This document shows positions 48,472-58,881 of a DNA stretch of 64,000 bases, piece after piece (position 1 is the first letter of the stretch; every line of letters begins with the position of its first letter). The translations under genes and the position numbers were made by a program. The DNA lies in the NCBI RefSeq assembly GCF_020829665.1, contig NZ_JAIVFT010000004.1:1-64000 (forward strand), given 5' to 3'. The stretch is from Nostoc sp. CHAB 5824 (lineage in GTDB: Bacteria > Cyanobacteriota > Cyanobacteriia > Cyanobacteriales > Nostocaceae). The notes under the pieces were generated by a model. The model was not told the origin of the DNA. It saw only the letters and a program-made list of their open reading frames with translations, and did no database searches.

Positions 48472-50755
48472 ATGGGCTACTGTTGGATGGGAGATTAGGT
48501 GCAAGTGGGTTAATGGTGGGTATAGGAGTAGGCTGTACTTTTTTGATGACTGTAATTGCAAATCCTCTTTGCTGAGGTTGCTGCTTACCTGATATATCAT
48601 TTACTAACAGTCCGATTTGAGGCGGGAAAGCTTGATTTACTGGAAGCTTGATTGCGCCAATTGGTGGAATATCATTGCCGTATGGCAGAAGTTTGATCTG
48701 AATATTTTCTCCCTCTACTCTCCAACTTAGAATAGCAGATTCCCCTTCGTTGAGAACCAGATTTGGTTGCTCACTACCGTTGATTCTAAAAGAGACAATC
48801 TTAAATGGTTTCGGTAATATTTCAATTTTTGAATCAGTCTTTTTAAAACTATTTTTTTTACTTCCATTGTTAGGAAAAGCTTTGATTTCAAAGGCATATT
48901 TTCCAGCTTTATATGCTGGTATAGGAATATTTGTACATTGTAGTTGTTGATTTTGTTGTGTACATAATTTTTGAGATTTAGGGTCGGCAATATTACCTTG
49001 ATTAAATTTATAAGTAATTGCTTTACCATAAGATGTACCATCATCTGCACTGCCAGTAATTTGAACTTGTGCCAGCAATAAAGGACGTACAATTGTCCAG
49101 CTTAAAAGAATATTTTGACCTTTGGTGTATAGTGATTTATCTGTTTTAAAATCAAGAACTTCGGCAATTTGTTTCTCAGCTATTTCTACTTGAGTTGTTT
49201 GGCTTGCTACTTGGGTTTTTGGAGAAAATAATTGTATCCCATTACGATAAAAGGCTTGTAACTCAAAAGTGTAATTGCCTTTTGTTTTTACTCCAGTTTT
49301 AACGTTGCTACAAATTAGCTCCTGTTTTTCTTGCACCTGACAAGGAGGTATTTCATTAGCGCTTCCTTTGCCTAGTGTTTCAGGAATGCCATTGCTAAAG
49401 TCATAGGTAATAGGCTGAATGGGTTGCGAACCTTTGCTTGTCAAAACCAACTTTTGTAACTGTTGATAATTGTGAATGTCCCACTTCAAAGCTACCTCAT
49501 CCTCTTCTTCAGTAATCCGAGGGTTATTGGCACTAAAATTTTCTAATCTCAAAGGATCGGGGTTTAAAATTCGCCAAATGATGAACCCTATCCCTCCTAG
49601 TAACCCCAAAACTGCCAAAATTAACAAAAGAAATTGCCACCAAGGACGGGGTTTCCATACTAAAGTCCCCTGAGGCAATGTGTTAGGTAAGGGTAAATTT
49701 TGTTGGTCTTTGATGTCGAATTGAAAGTTGACCACTAAACCTGCACCAAACCACGGTCGTCGCCACCAAGGTCTGGGTTTTATCATCAAATTGGCTACAG
49801 CGCTTCTATTAGGTAATAATCTTACTTCAGTAGGCTCAAATTTGTAAGTATATAGTTCTTCTTCGTCTCGACTTTTTAAGCTTAATATCAATTCGCGGAC
49901 AATATTGCCCTGGTTAGCCAGTGATAATTCGTACTTGCCAAGACTACGGCTAACTTGTCCTAAGATGGTATTGAGTTCTATATCTAGGTGATAATTTGTC
50001 GGAATTTGGATATATACCAAATCCAGCAACACTAAGTCTGGAGAGTTTTCTGAATACAAGCGGATTGTCGGAGAATAACTTCCCGCGAGGGTATCTCCTG
50101 GTGGGTGGAATTTCAACAATATTTGACCTTGAGTACCAGGGTTGAGTTCTAATGCAGTCACGTCAGAGACTAACCCTGTCCCCTCGTATCCAGTTGCGGG
50201 ATAATTGATTGTGAACCAGTCATTGTCTAAATCTGGGCAACTCAAGCGGAACCTATCTACAAGATAAGAGCGATTGTCTACTATTACCTCCACTTGCAGA
50301 GGCTCACTAGGATTAAAAATTAGTGGTTTGTTGGGGTTGGTGTTCGGTCTAATGGAAAATGTCGGGTCATTCAACCGAATTGAAGTCTGTTCTTGTAGCA
50401 GAACCTTAATTTGGTTTGGGAAAGTTATGGGAGTATCTTGTGGATAATGTAGAGGGGAATCTACTACTAATGTATAGTCATAGGTTCCTGGAAGAGCATT
50501 GGCGGCGATTTGAAACTCAAATGTTACTTCGTCGCTATTCTGTTGGGGAGCTAATGCTAAACTTTCTCTAGGAGAACTAGACCAGCCAGTTAAATTTTGA
50601 AATACTTCGTCAAAAACAAAATATAAGTCAATAACGGCGCTCTGATCTCCTTGATTGATCACAACAACGTAGAGTTCAATAGTATCTCCTGGCATTCCAG
50701 ATTGAATTCCAGGTGGGTTGATAATAACTTGCAGTGGATTGAATTTAGCTTGCAT
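48446..50755 (-). CDS. large membrane protein with repeated beta-sandwich (NEW3-like) domains
   Basis: 769-residue protein from ATG 50755; the frame is open to GTG 50812, which would overlap the upstream gene. Residues about 10-365 contain three beta-sandwich units of NEW3 or CARDB character (GDTIELYVVVINQGDQSAVIDL, GSYSPTIRLYSE, KYELSLANQGNIVRELIL). One membrane helix is at about 372-394 (FLLLILAVLGLLGGIGFIIW). The C-terminal part has further beta-repeats with Cys pairs (GSANEIPPCQVQEKQ-LICSNV, SQKLCTQQNQQLQCTNI) and a Pro-rich tail. It lies 13 bp after its partner gene, so the two are an operon. The function is unknown; scaffold or envelope-sensing is inferred. Confidence 0.75.
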   Translation of the reverse strand: MQAKFNPLQVIINPPGIQSGMPGDTIELYVVVINQGDQSAVIDLYFVFDEVFQNLTGWSSSPRESLALAPQQNSDEVTFEFQIAANALPGTYDYTLVVDSPLHYPQDTPITFPNQIKVLLQEQTSIRLNDPTFSIRPNTNPNKPLIFNPSEPLQVEVIVDNRSYLVDRFRLSCPDLDNDWFTINYPATGYEGTGLVSDVTALELNPGTQGQILLKFHPPGDTLAGSYSPTIRLYSENSPDLVLLDLVYIQIPTNYHLDIELNTILGQVSRSLGKYELSLANQGNIVRELILSLKSRDEEELYTYKFEPTEVRLLPNRSAVANLMIKPRPWWRRPWFGAGLVVNFQFDIKDQQNLPLPNTLPQGTLVWKPRPWWQFLLLILAVLGLLGGIGFIIWRILNPDPLRLENFSANNPRITEEEDEVALKWDIHNYQQLQKLVLTSKGSQPIQPITYDFSNGIPETLGKGSANEIPPCQVQEKQELICSNVKTGVKTKGNYTFELQAFYRNGIQLFSPKTQVASQTTQVEIAEKQIAEVLDFKTDKSLYTKGQNILLSWTIVRPLLLAQVQITGSADDGTSYGKAITYKFNQGNIADPKSQKLCTQQNQQLQCTNIPIPAYKAGKYAFEIKAFPNNGSKKNSFKKTDSKIEILPKPFKIVSFRINGSEQPNLVLNEGESAILSWRVEGENIQIKLLPYGNDIPPIGAIKLPVNQAFPPQIGLLVNDISGKQQPQQRGFAITVIKKVQPTPIPTINPLAPNLPSNSSPFKTPFPLR

Positions 50756-50768
50756 CTCATTGATTCCC

Positions 50769-53003
50769 TTATTTGATGCGGTGTAATTTGACTTGAAAAT
50801 CTTCACCACCACTCACAATCATGGTTCCTTGATTAGTTTTCAAGTCGATACTATTGATTTTTTTAGAGCTTTGATAAATTGTTTTACCTTCTGCTGCCTT
50901 TGTTTTGTCAAGCTTATGTTCGGGGGTTAAGTACCAAACCACGACTCGTCCATCATCGCCACCACTTACTAAGAGACTACCATCATCACTAAATGCCAGA
51001 CTACGCACAGATGTTTTTGATGCTGGCCAACGGTCTAGTGGCGAACAATTGAGTTCATTGACTTTTTCCTGCGGATTCGGATTTTTGATAGTTTGACACT
51101 GATTTAAATTCCAAATCGTAATGAAGCCCGCAGAATCAGAGGTTGCAAGGATTTTTGCTGCTGAGTTAGGAACAAAAGCCAATCCCCAAATATAGTCTTC
51201 ACGCCCAACTAATGGGTCTAGTTTTTCTAGATTTTGCACTGATAAACCTGGGAATTGTTTATCAGATTGAGTTGGATTCCACTGCCACAACATGAAACGC
51301 TTAAAGTTTCCTGCGATCGCTAAAGTTTTTGCATCTGGGCTGAGATTTAATGCCCGGACTTGGAAACCTGATAGTTTCAATGTACTTTGTACGTCGATAA
51401 CTTGCGGTTCTGGCAGAAAATTGCTGTTAGGCGCTGGTCTAGACCATACTCTAACTTTACCACTGCCATAACCACTGAATAAGTTAAGTGAGTTTGGGGT
51501 GAAAGTTAGGTCAAAGATGCGATCGCCTTTTGCTTTAGGGTCTTTAAGGTCTTGAAGTTCGCTAATCTTTACACCTGATGGTACATCTCTGAGTTCAATT
51601 ACACCATTATCTAGACCAACAGCAGCACGATTATTTTGTAAGGGCATGAAGCGTAATACTTGTACTGCGTCATCGGTAATCGCCATCAAACCCTTGGGCT
51701 GTTGTGCTTGATCGCAAGCAACGGGCTGCCCAGCGTATGTTACTGTGTCATCGGGGTTTAAACTATCAGCACCAATTCTCCAAAGTCTTAAGGTGCAATC
51801 ATCTGAGCCACTAACCACAGATAAACCAATACCACTAAAACGTACTGAGTTGACAGAACGTGTATGCATTACATTTCTTGGTTGCAGTATCCATGCTAGG
51901 AGTGCAGCTAAAAGTGCGATCGCAGCTAACTGTAGCCATAAAGGTATGATTGGCAGAGTCTGCACTTCTAATGTCTGCGTGGCGGGGTCTGTACTCCCTA
52001 AACGTTGGTCAGATAATTCAGATTTGGCCTCCAGCAACAAAGTTTTGCCGATTCCTACCCAAGGACGTTTTGTTTTAACATCAAGGATAACTTTACTTGT
52101 CTCTCCTAGATGGAGATTGGCAATTTCGGGAAGCTTTTTGAAACTACATTTTCGCCAGTCTCTACCCTGCACCTGCACGTTAATTTGTTGGTTGAGGTTG
52201 CTAGCATTTTTAAATAGTAATTCAAAGGAAGCTGTATCAGACTTCCAGTCAGGTAACCACGCTGATTTACTAGGAATTTTGAGGTGTTTTTGTGTGGTGG
52301 TAAAGTCTATAAAACCCACAGGCAAAACTTCAACGTTACCCTCAGCATTCGTTGGATAACCATTATTGCTAACAGCTTCAATAGTAAAAGGATAATTTTG
52401 ACTGGGCGCTTGTACTACAGAAGGAGGTTGGCATTGAAATGCGGCTTCTGCTAAACCACCTGGATCTAAAGATAATCGTCGTTCCGCACTGCCAGCTAGC
52501 CAAGACGGATCAACGCCTGTAAAACGTAATACCACATCAGTCGGTTGTTGCCCCAAGTTTCGCACCCGTACTGGTATATCCACAGAATTGCGGGGATAAA
52601 CTTGGAACTCTCGTACAGGCAATTCCACACTTAAATGTGTTGGTCTATTGTCTCGCTCAATTTTTAGGCGCAGCACAAGTCTGCACTGTTGTGCTAATTG
52701 CGGTGAAAAAATCTTCACCATCAGGTTGACAGTACCGACAAATCCCGGAATGGGTGTATTGAATATAAAGACTTGAAATATAGTGCTACTGCCTGGTGGC
52801 TTCGCTGCTGCCACCTCTGGTTCAAGCCGATACCAGCGATATCCTGTGTTCCGGGTTTCTCCTGCTGCGGTAATTTCTATTTGAAAATTGACAAAGCGAT
52901 CGCTGTCATTATTGACAGTTACCTCGAAGGAGACAGGAGTATTACCTGGACGAAAGGTTAGGTTTTGAGTAGAAAGACTGGCATTAATAACACTTTTTTC
53001 CAT
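50769..53003 (-). CDS. membrane-anchored beta-sandwich/WD40 protein
   Basis: 744-residue protein with the same layout as its downstream partner. It has an N-terminal region of NEW3-like beta-sandwiches (about 5-345; NTPVSFEVTVNNDSDRFVNF, NSVDIPVRVRNLGQQPTDVVL) and one membrane helix at about 351-371 (WLQLAAIALLAALLAWIL). A WD40 propeller fills the rest (SVNSVRFSGIGLSVVSGSDD, WGLAFVPNSAAKILATSDS, SVRSLAFSDDGSLLVSGGDD, MIVSGGEDFQVKLHRI). There is no signal peptide, so which half is outside is uncertain. It is first gene of the pair, and the 664-bp upstream region is shared with the divergent large adhesin gene. Confidence 0.8.
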   Translation of the reverse strand: MEKSVINASLSTQNLTFRPGNTPVSFEVTVNNDSDRFVNFQIEITAAGETRNTGYRWYRLEPEVAAAKPPGSSTIFQVFIFNTPIPGFVGTVNLMVKIFSPQLAQQCRLVLRLKIERDNRPTHLSVELPVREFQVYPRNSVDIPVRVRNLGQQPTDVVLRFTGVDPSWLAGSAERRLSLDPGGLAEAAFQCQPPSVVQAPSQNYPFTIEAVSNNGYPTNAEGNVEVLPVGFIDFTTTQKHLKIPSKSAWLPDWKSDTASFELLFKNASNLNQQINVQVQGRDWRKCSFKKLPEIANLHLGETSKVILDVKTKRPWVGIGKTLLLEAKSELSDQRLGSTDPATQTLEVQTLPIIPLWLQLAAIALLAALLAWILQPRNVMHTRSVNSVRFSGIGLSVVSGSDDCTLRLWRIGADSLNPDDTVTYAGQPVACDQAQQPKGLMAITDDAVQVLRFMPLQNNRAAVGLDNGVIELRDVPSGVKISELQDLKDPKAKGDRIFDLTFTPNSLNLFSGYGSGKVRVWSRPAPNSNFLPEPQVIDVQSTLKLSGFQVRALNLSPDAKTLAIAGNFKRFMLWQWNPTQSDKQFPGLSVQNLEKLDPLVGREDYIWGLAFVPNSAAKILATSDSAGFITIWNLNQCQTIKNPNPQEKVNELNCSPLDRWPASKTSVRSLAFSDDGSLLVSGGDDGRVVVWYLTPEHKLDKTKAAEGKTIYQSSKKINSIDLKTNQGTMIVSGGEDFQVKLHRIK

Positions 53004-53667
53004 ACTATTACTTGTAATATTTTTTTATATTTTGCATGATTAGCACTATTAAAAATTAATGTCTGTGACAACGTAGTAATAGTTCTTTTTATTTGATTAT
53101 TGAAATATATATAAGTAGTTAGACATGATTAAATATAAAACGCTCAACGGAGTAATTACTTTTGTCAGCCCTATTTTGAATAGCATGAATCAGAGTCAAC
53201 CGAATTCTTAATAACGAAGGCATTTTTTAGCATCTATTACTGTCCGCTTTTATTTTATAATTTTTTATCTCTCACTACTTATTATTAAATATTGTGTAAT
53301 ATTTTTGTCAATTTATAATAGTCATTTTCAGAGAAGCTATATATTCAAATTCCTCAATTTCATATCTGGTACAATTCCTAACAAGCTTGAGCAACCAAGT
53401 TTCTGGGTGAAAAATTGAGCTTTTCAGGTTGAACAAGCATAAAACCTGATTTTTGATCGTCATGTTATATGTGAGTTACAAAACCTGTAAAATTACATAC
53501 TTTTATTGCTTTACAAAAGCCTCAACTTGCTAGATGATAGCAACGAAAGGGAAAATAATTAGTAAATATATAGTATTTTTAACTATCGGTAGTTGTGTGA
53601 AAATCCTGTAATTACGCAGCTGGAGTCGGTTTGAGTTTCCCTCATTACCTTAGCTCGAAGTAAAGAA
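53004..53667. other. 664-bp divergent intergenic region
   Basis: Separates the WD40 membrane-protein operon from the plus-strand beta-helix/RTX gene. At 53424-53455 TCAGGTT and AACCTGA form a stem followed by TTTTTG on the plus strand, terminator-like, which may end a short transcript or attenuate the downstream gene. The rest is A/T-rich without coding pattern. Confidence 0.45.
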
Positions 53668-56600
53668 ATGGCAACACTACATACCTCGCACTCCCAAGTA
53701 AATCCCGTAACCTATGTTGATAATTTAGTCTTCATTGACATGGCGGTTGAAGACTATAGCGATTTAGTCAATGGCGTGCTTGATAATGCCCAAGTGTTTG
53801 TGCTTGACTCGACACAGAACGGTGTTGAACAAATTACAGAAATTCTGGACAGTTGCGTTCGCACAAATTTGACTAATATTCATATTGTGTGCCACGGTGC
53901 CCCAGCTTACTTGCAATTGGGCAACACCCATTTAGGACTCGATAGCCTCGACGAATACAGCCAGCAACTGCAAAAATGGCAGAAGATATTTTCAGCCTCT
54001 GCCAAAAGCGATAACCCCTGGAACTTACTCATCTATGGTTGCAATGTGGCTTTGGGTGATGCGGGGGCAGAATTTATAGACAAACTGCACCAACTCATTG
54101 GGGCAAATATTGCCGCTTCCCGTCAGCGGATTGGTAATGCTGCATTAGGCGGCAACTGGGAGTTAGAAGTCCGCACCACTGATATAGAAGTGAGTTTAGT
54201 ATTTGCAGAAACAACGCGCCAGACTTATGCAGGGGTGCTGGCGACGTTCACGGTGAATGATACTGGGGACGCAGATGATGGCGATCCGAACAACGGCATC
54301 ACGACACTCCGGGAGGCAATTAACTTAGCTAATGCTACTGCTGGGGATGATGCGATCGCCTTTGGGGAAATATTCACAGATGCCACCCCAGATGCTATCA
54401 CCCTCACTTCTGGGCAAGTGACGATAACCGATGATCTAAGCATCTTGGGGACTGGGGCATCTAATCTTACTGTGAGTGGGAATAATGCCTCTACAGTATT
54501 TGATATATCGGGACTAGCGACAGGTGTCACCATTGATGGCTTGGCGATCGCTAACGGCAATATTAAGGTTAATAGAAATTCCATCCTCGGCCTAGCTAAC
54601 ATCAGTGTATCTGGTAATACAGCAGGAAGTGGCATCTCTAACAGCGGTATCCTCAGTCTTGCTAACACCAGTGTCTTTGGCAATATGAAAGGCGGTATCT
54701 ATAATGGTGGTACTCTCAGCCTAACTAACAGCAGTGTTTATGGCAATACCGGGGGAAGCAGCAATAATAGCACTTACGGGGCAAGCATCGGTGTTGGTGG
54801 CAATACTTCCGGAAGCGGCATTTTTAATGACGGTTCTCCTGGGAACATTGGTACTCTCAGACTAACGAATAGCAGTGTTTCCGGCAATACGGCAAACTTC
54901 GGTGGTGGAATCTATAATCAAGGCGGTACTCTCAGCCTAACCAATAGCAGTGTCTCTGGCAATACGGCAAACTTCGGCGGTGGCATTTTTAACGCAGGTG
55001 ATACTGGTTATTCCAACGGAGCAGCTACTCTAACTAACAGCACTATCTCTGGCAATACAGCGTTAGAGGATGGCGGTGGCATATACAATGACAGAGCCTA
55101 CGGGAATGACAACAGGCTCACCCTAATCAGCACTACAATTAATAACAATACAGCTGACTCAGATGGTGATGGTACTGGCAATGGCGGGGGTGTTCTTAGT
55201 TACTTTGATTCCTCTGTTAACGTCAATGTTAGCAATACCATCATTGCAGGCAATTTCGACAACTCCACCTCCGGTGATATATACCCCGACGTAAGCGGTG
55301 GACTGATTGACTCCGGTAATAACCTGATTGGCAATAATACTGGTAGCACTGCCTTTACCACCAGCACCCTCGTCGGCATAAGTGCTAGCCCCATTGACCC
55401 CAAACTAGGACTGCTGCAAAATAACGGTGGTACAACCTTTACCCATGCGTTACTTGCGGATAGCCCCGCTATTGATGCTGGCAATAATTCTCTACTTCCT
55501 ACTGGTATCACCACTGACCAACGTAACGCTGGATTTGACCGGATATTCAACGGTGTTGTTGATATTGGTGCTTACGAAGTCCAGCCCCTTATCACCCCGA
55601 CACCTGTTAATACTGATACAGTGGTGACTAATACCAACGATTCTGGCTCAGGGTCGTTGCGGCAGGCTATCCTCAATGCCAATACTACTCTTGGGGCAGA
55701 TACGATTATCTTTGCGGGTGTGTTCACTGATGCCACCCCGGATATCATCACCCTCACCTCTGGGAAATTGATGATTACCGATGATATTACCATTTTGGCC
55801 ACTGGGGCATCAAACCTTACTATCAGCGGTAATAATGTATCAAGCGTTTTTGAGATATCGGGTTCTGGGACAGGTGCTAGCATTGATGGCTTGAAGATTG
55901 CTAATGCTAATGACCTATTAAGCAGTATTTTGCTTAATAGTAATGCCAGTCTGAGCCTGACTAATAGCACTGTCTCTGACAATACCGGCGCGGTAGGCGG
56001 CATCTTTAACAAAGGCACCCTCAGCCTAACTAATACCACTGTTTCTGGTAATCGTGGGTCATCATTAGGCGGAGGCATCTTTAACAAAGGCAACCTTAGC
56101 CTAATTGACAGCACTATCTCTAATAATGGTGCAGATGTCCGCTACGACTCTGCCTATGGCGGCGGCATATTCAACACAGGCAAGCTCAGTATAACTAACA
56201 CCACTGTCTCTAATAATAGGGCGTTCGGCAACGGTCTTGGTCGGGGAGCTCCAGATCCCTTGCCGTCCTACGGCGGTGGCATTTATAACTCAGGCACTGT
56301 CGATATAACTAACAGTACTATCTCTGGTAATGGGGCAGCAGACGGTGGTGGCATCTCTAACTTAGGTACTTTTAGCCTGATTAACAGCACTGTCTCTGAG
56401 AATAGTGGATATTATACCGGCGGCGGCATCTTTAACAAAGGTACTCTCACCCTCACCAACGACACTATTACCAATAATCGCGCAACAGGTAGCTTCAATG
56501 GTCTTCCTGATAATGGGGGCGTTTTCAATGACCCTAATGGCACTATTAGCATTGGAAACACCATCATTGCACGCAACTTTCCCGAAACCGAAGTAGGCAG

Positions 56601-57966
56601 CCCTTATATCGTAAACCCCGATGTTGAGGGTAATTTCACCGACCTCGGCAATAACCTGATTGGCATTACCACTGGTAGCACTGGCTTTACTAGCAGCACC
56701 CTCCTTGGTACCAGCGATAACCCTATTGACCCCAAACTCAGCGCCCTGCAAAATAACGGTGGTACAACGTTGTCTAATGCCTTAATTGGGAATAGTTCTG
56801 CCATTAACGCAGGCAATAATGCCCTAATTCCACCAGGTATCACCACCGACCAACGCGGCGCTGGATTTGACAGAATATCTGAGGGTACGGTTGATATTGG
56901 TGCATTAGAGTTTAACGGGGTGAATGGAACCAATGGCACTGATAATTTAGTGGGCAACAACTACAGTGACGTAATTAACGCTCAAGCCGAGAACGATACC
57001 ATCACAGGTAGTCAAGGCAATGACATCTTAACTGGTGGCGGTGGCAAGGATAAATTTGTTTACAACTTAGGTGATGGTGTTGATACCATTACCGATTTTG
57101 GTGGGCTAGGTAAAGGCTCAAATCCCTCGGCAGCAATCGTTGGCGAATTGGATACCCTGAAATTCCAAGGTGTTGGATTGACAGCCCGAAATCTGCTACT
57201 CACCCAGAATGCTAGCAATCTGGAAATCACCTTTGAAGGAGTGGCTGATGACAAAGTTATCCTGCAAAACTTTCCCCTGGAAAACCTAGACAACATATCG
57301 GCGGTGGGCAATATGTTGTTTGATGGGCAAAGCAGCATTCGTGGCAGCTTTGATGTCTTCAATGCCAACTCTATTCAAAACACTATCTTCAAGAAAAACA
57401 CAGTCACCTTTCTCAATGACCTAAACAATAATGTTAATGGTTTTGACAACTCAGATGATGTCATTAATGGTCAGGAGGGTGATGACCGCATCAATGGCAA
57501 GAGTGGCAACGACCTCATACGCGGTGGTGTAGGTAACGATACCTTGCTTGGTGGTGCAGATAGAAATACCTTGACTGGCGGTGCTGGCAATGACATTCTT
57601 GTTGGTGATACAGGAAACGATACCTTGACTGGCGGTGCTGGCAATGACATTCTTGTTGGTGGTACAGGTGATAATACCTTGACTGGTGGTAGCGGTCATG
57701 ACCAGTTTATCTATCAAACCTTGAGTTATGTTAGTGATACCATCACTGACTTTTATCAGAACGAGGATAAGTTAGTCCTCACTGACCTGTTTAAGAGTCT
57801 GGGCTACAGTGGCAGGAATCCCATCGGTGATGGCTACCTACAGTTTGTGCAATTAGGTACTTCTACACAAGTTAACTACCGTGACGGTTATTACCCTCGC
57901 ACCTTGGTGACTTTGGATAATTTCATTACTACAAATCTGGTAGTCGGTACTAACATCATCGTCTAG
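53668..57966 (+). CDS. DUF4347 / parallel beta-helix / RTX calcium-binding surface protein
   Basis: 1432-residue secreted protein. Residues about 20-185 are a DUF4347 domain (NLLIYGCNVALGDAGAEFIDKL). Two parallel beta-helix units follow, each introduced by a CSLREA-like segment: FTVNDTGDADDGDPNNGITT with LREAINLANA at about 194, and VTNTNDSGSGSLRQAILNAN at about 652. Both are built from LTNSSVSGNTANFGGGI-type turns and end in ITTDQRNAGFDRI. RTX nonapeptides (GGxGxD) lie at about 1091-1131 and 1265-1350. There is no N-terminal signal, consistent with type I secretion through the C-terminal RTX end. It is probably a calcium-dependent adhesin or matrix protein, rich in Asn, Gly and Thr. Confidence 0.9.
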   Translation: MATLHTSHSQVNPVTYVDNLVFIDMAVEDYSDLVNGVLDNAQVFVLDSTQNGVEQITEILDSCVRTNLTNIHIVCHGAPAYLQLGNTHLGLDSLDEYSQQLQKWQKIFSASAKSDNPWNLLIYGCNVALGDAGAEFIDKLHQLIGANIAASRQRIGNAALGGNWELEVRTTDIEVSLVFAETTRQTYAGVLATFTVNDTGDADDGDPNNGITTLREAINLANATAGDDAIAFGEIFTDATPDAITLTSGQVTITDDLSILGTGASNLTVSGNNASTVFDISGLATGVTIDGLAIANGNIKVNRNSILGLANISVSGNTAGSGISNSGILSLANTSVFGNMKGGIYNGGTLSLTNSSVYGNTGGSSNNSTYGASIGVGGNTSGSGIFNDGSPGNIGTLRLTNSSVSGNTANFGGGIYNQGGTLSLTNSSVSGNTANFGGGIFNAGDTGYSNGAATLTNSTISGNTALEDGGGIYNDRAYGNDNRLTLISTTINNNTADSDGDGTGNGGGVLSYFDSSVNVNVSNTIIAGNFDNSTSGDIYPDVSGGLIDSGNNLIGNNTGSTAFTTSTLVGISASPIDPKLGLLQNNGGTTFTHALLADSPAIDAGNNSLLPTGITTDQRNAGFDRIFNGVVDIGAYEVQPLITPTPVNTDTVVTNTNDSGSGSLRQAILNANTTLGADTIIFAGVFTDATPDIITLTSGKLMITDDITILATGASNLTISGNNVSSVFEISGSGTGASIDGLKIANANDLLSSILLNSNASLSLTNSTVSDNTGAVGGIFNKGTLSLTNTTVSGNRGSSLGGGIFNKGNLSLIDSTISNNGADVRYDSAYGGGIFNTGKLSITNTTVSNNRAFGNGLGRGAPDPLPSYGGGIYNSGTVDITNSTISGNGAADGGGISNLGTFSLINSTVSENSGYYTGGGIFNKGTLTLTNDTITNNRATGSFNGLPDNGGVFNDPNGTISIGNTIIARNFPETEVGSPYIVNPDVEGNFTDLGNNLIGITTGSTGFTSSTLLGTSDNPIDPKLSALQNNGGTTLSNALIGNSSAINAGNNALIPPGITTDQRGAGFDRISEGTVDIGALEFNGVNGTNGTDNLVGNNYSDVINAQAENDTITGSQGNDILTGGGGKDKFVYNLGDGVDTITDFGGLGKGSNPSAAIVGELDTLKFQGVGLTARNLLLTQNASNLEITFEGVADDKVILQNFPLENLDNISAVGNMLFDGQSSIRGSFDVFNANSIQNTIFKKNTVTFLNDLNNNVNGFDNSDDVINGQEGDDRINGKSGNDLIRGGVGNDTLLGGADRNTLTGGAGNDILVGDTGNDTLTGGAGNDILVGGTGDNTLTGGSGHDQFIYQTLSYVSDTITDFYQNEDKLVLTDLFKSLGYSGRNPIGDGYLQFVQLGTSTQVNYRDGYYPRTLVTLDNFITTNLVVGTNIIV
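54856..55005 (+). repeat. 75-bp tandem repeat in the beta-helix gene
   Basis: Two adjacent 75-bp units begin at 54856 and 54931, encoding LTNSSVSGNTANFGGGI twice with few base differences. Weaker copies extend on both sides. This is the DNA footprint of the beta-helix coil repeat, possibly recently expanded. Confidence 0.8.
57568..57700 (+). repeat. 54-bp tandem RTX-coding repeats
   Basis: Units starting at 57568 and 57622, with a partial third from 57676, encode TLTGGAGNDILVGDTGND. The first two are almost identical in DNA. These form calcium-binding RTX turns at the C-terminal end of the secreted protein. Confidence 0.85.
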
Positions 57967-58123
57967 CGCTCAATTCTAGTTTGTAACGGCTGTCTTAAAA
58001 GTCAAGCGGTCATTTAATAAATATTAGACATCTGGTGCAAAAGAACGTGGAGACATAGCGCTGCTTCGTATCTACAAGGGTTCTGGATAACGGATAATTC
58101 ACTTGTGGAGATGTCATTGCTTA

Positions 58124-58164
58124 ATTTTGGATTTTAGATGTCTGTGAAATCTAAAATCCAAAAT
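58124..58164. terminator. long perfect hairpin between convergent genes
   Basis: ATTTTGGATTTTAGAT (58124-58139) and its exact reverse complement (58149-58164) enclose 9 nt. It lies between the stop of the RTX protein gene and the convergent rpiA stop at 58174, so it can act as a bidirectional terminator. The wording also matches a dispersed Nostoc repeat type. Confidence 0.65.
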
Positions 58165-58173
58165 CTATAACTC

Positions 58174-58881
58174 TTACAGTTGCCGCACTAATGGCTGATC
58201 ATCTTTGACTTCACCAATCAAAACTAAATCGACACAGTTAACGAAAATACCATTTTCCAGAACGCCAGGAATATTATTCAATGTCTTTTCTAGGCTGACT
58301 GGATCTTCAATAGAGTCAAATCTGACATCTAAAACAAAATTGCCTTGATCGGTAATCACTGGCCCAGCTTTTTTTACACCCATGCGGAGTTCTGGTTTGC
58401 CACCAAGTTTTTTGATGGCATTAGTCACAGGAGTAATTGCCATTGGAATCACTTCCACAGGTACAGCAAAAGTAGAACCCAAGCGGTCTACTAACTTACC
58501 ACTATCTACAACGACGATGAACTGTTCTGCTAAGTAGTCTACGACTTTTTCGCGGGTATGTGCTGCACCACCGCCTTTAATCAAATTCTTCTGCGGATCA
58601 ACTTCATCTGCGCCATCAATGGCAATATCAATATGGTCGATAGCATCCAAGGTGGCTAGAGGTACACCATATTGCTTTGCCAGTACTTCTGACTGAAACG
58701 AGGTAGGTATACCGATGATATCTTGAAGTTCACCAGACTTGAGGCGATCGCCTAAATACTGAATTGTATATGCTGTAGTTGACCCCGTACCCAACCCCAC
58801 AATAGAACCCGACTTTACCAGGGCCGCGGCGGCTTTGCCAACTTCTTGCTTCATCAACTTTACGGGATCTGTTGCTGTCAT
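58174..58881 (-). CDS. rpiA: ribose-5-phosphate isomerase A
   Basis: Interconverts ribose 5-phosphate and ribulose 5-phosphate in the Calvin and pentose phosphate pathways. From ATG 58881 the product is 235 residues (TTG 58887 is also in frame). Family motifs are [13 protein letters not shown] (about 29-41), [22 protein letters not shown] (in two parts: IDGADEVD and [10 protein letters not shown], catalytic Asp and Glu region), [19 protein letters not shown] and a C-terminal VLENGIFVN. The full-length enzyme appears intact, and the gene is alone on its strand. Confidence 0.96.
   Translation of the reverse strand: MTATDPVKLMKQEVGKAAAALVKSGSIVGLGTGSTTAYTIQYLGDRLKSGELQDIIGIPTSFQSEVLAKQYGVPLATLDAIDHIDIAIDGADEVDPQKNLIKGGGAAHTREKVVDYLAEQFIVVVDSGKLVDRLGSTFAVPVEVIPMAITPVTNAIKKLGGKPELRMGVKKAGPVITDQGNFVLDVRFDSIEDPVSLEKTLNNIPGVLENGIFVNCVDLVLIGEVKDDQPLVRQL

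Noticed and set aside
51745..52359. 204-codon plus-strand frame
   Set aside because: Antisense to the 744-residue WD40 protein, which has clear domain motifs; the plus frame shows no family pattern.
55572..56114. 180-codon minus-strand frame (and others at 54225-54683, 55200-55550, 56604-56960)
   Set aside because: Antisense shadows of the Asn/Gly/Thr-rich beta-helix repeats; Leu/Pro/Val-rich low-complexity products.
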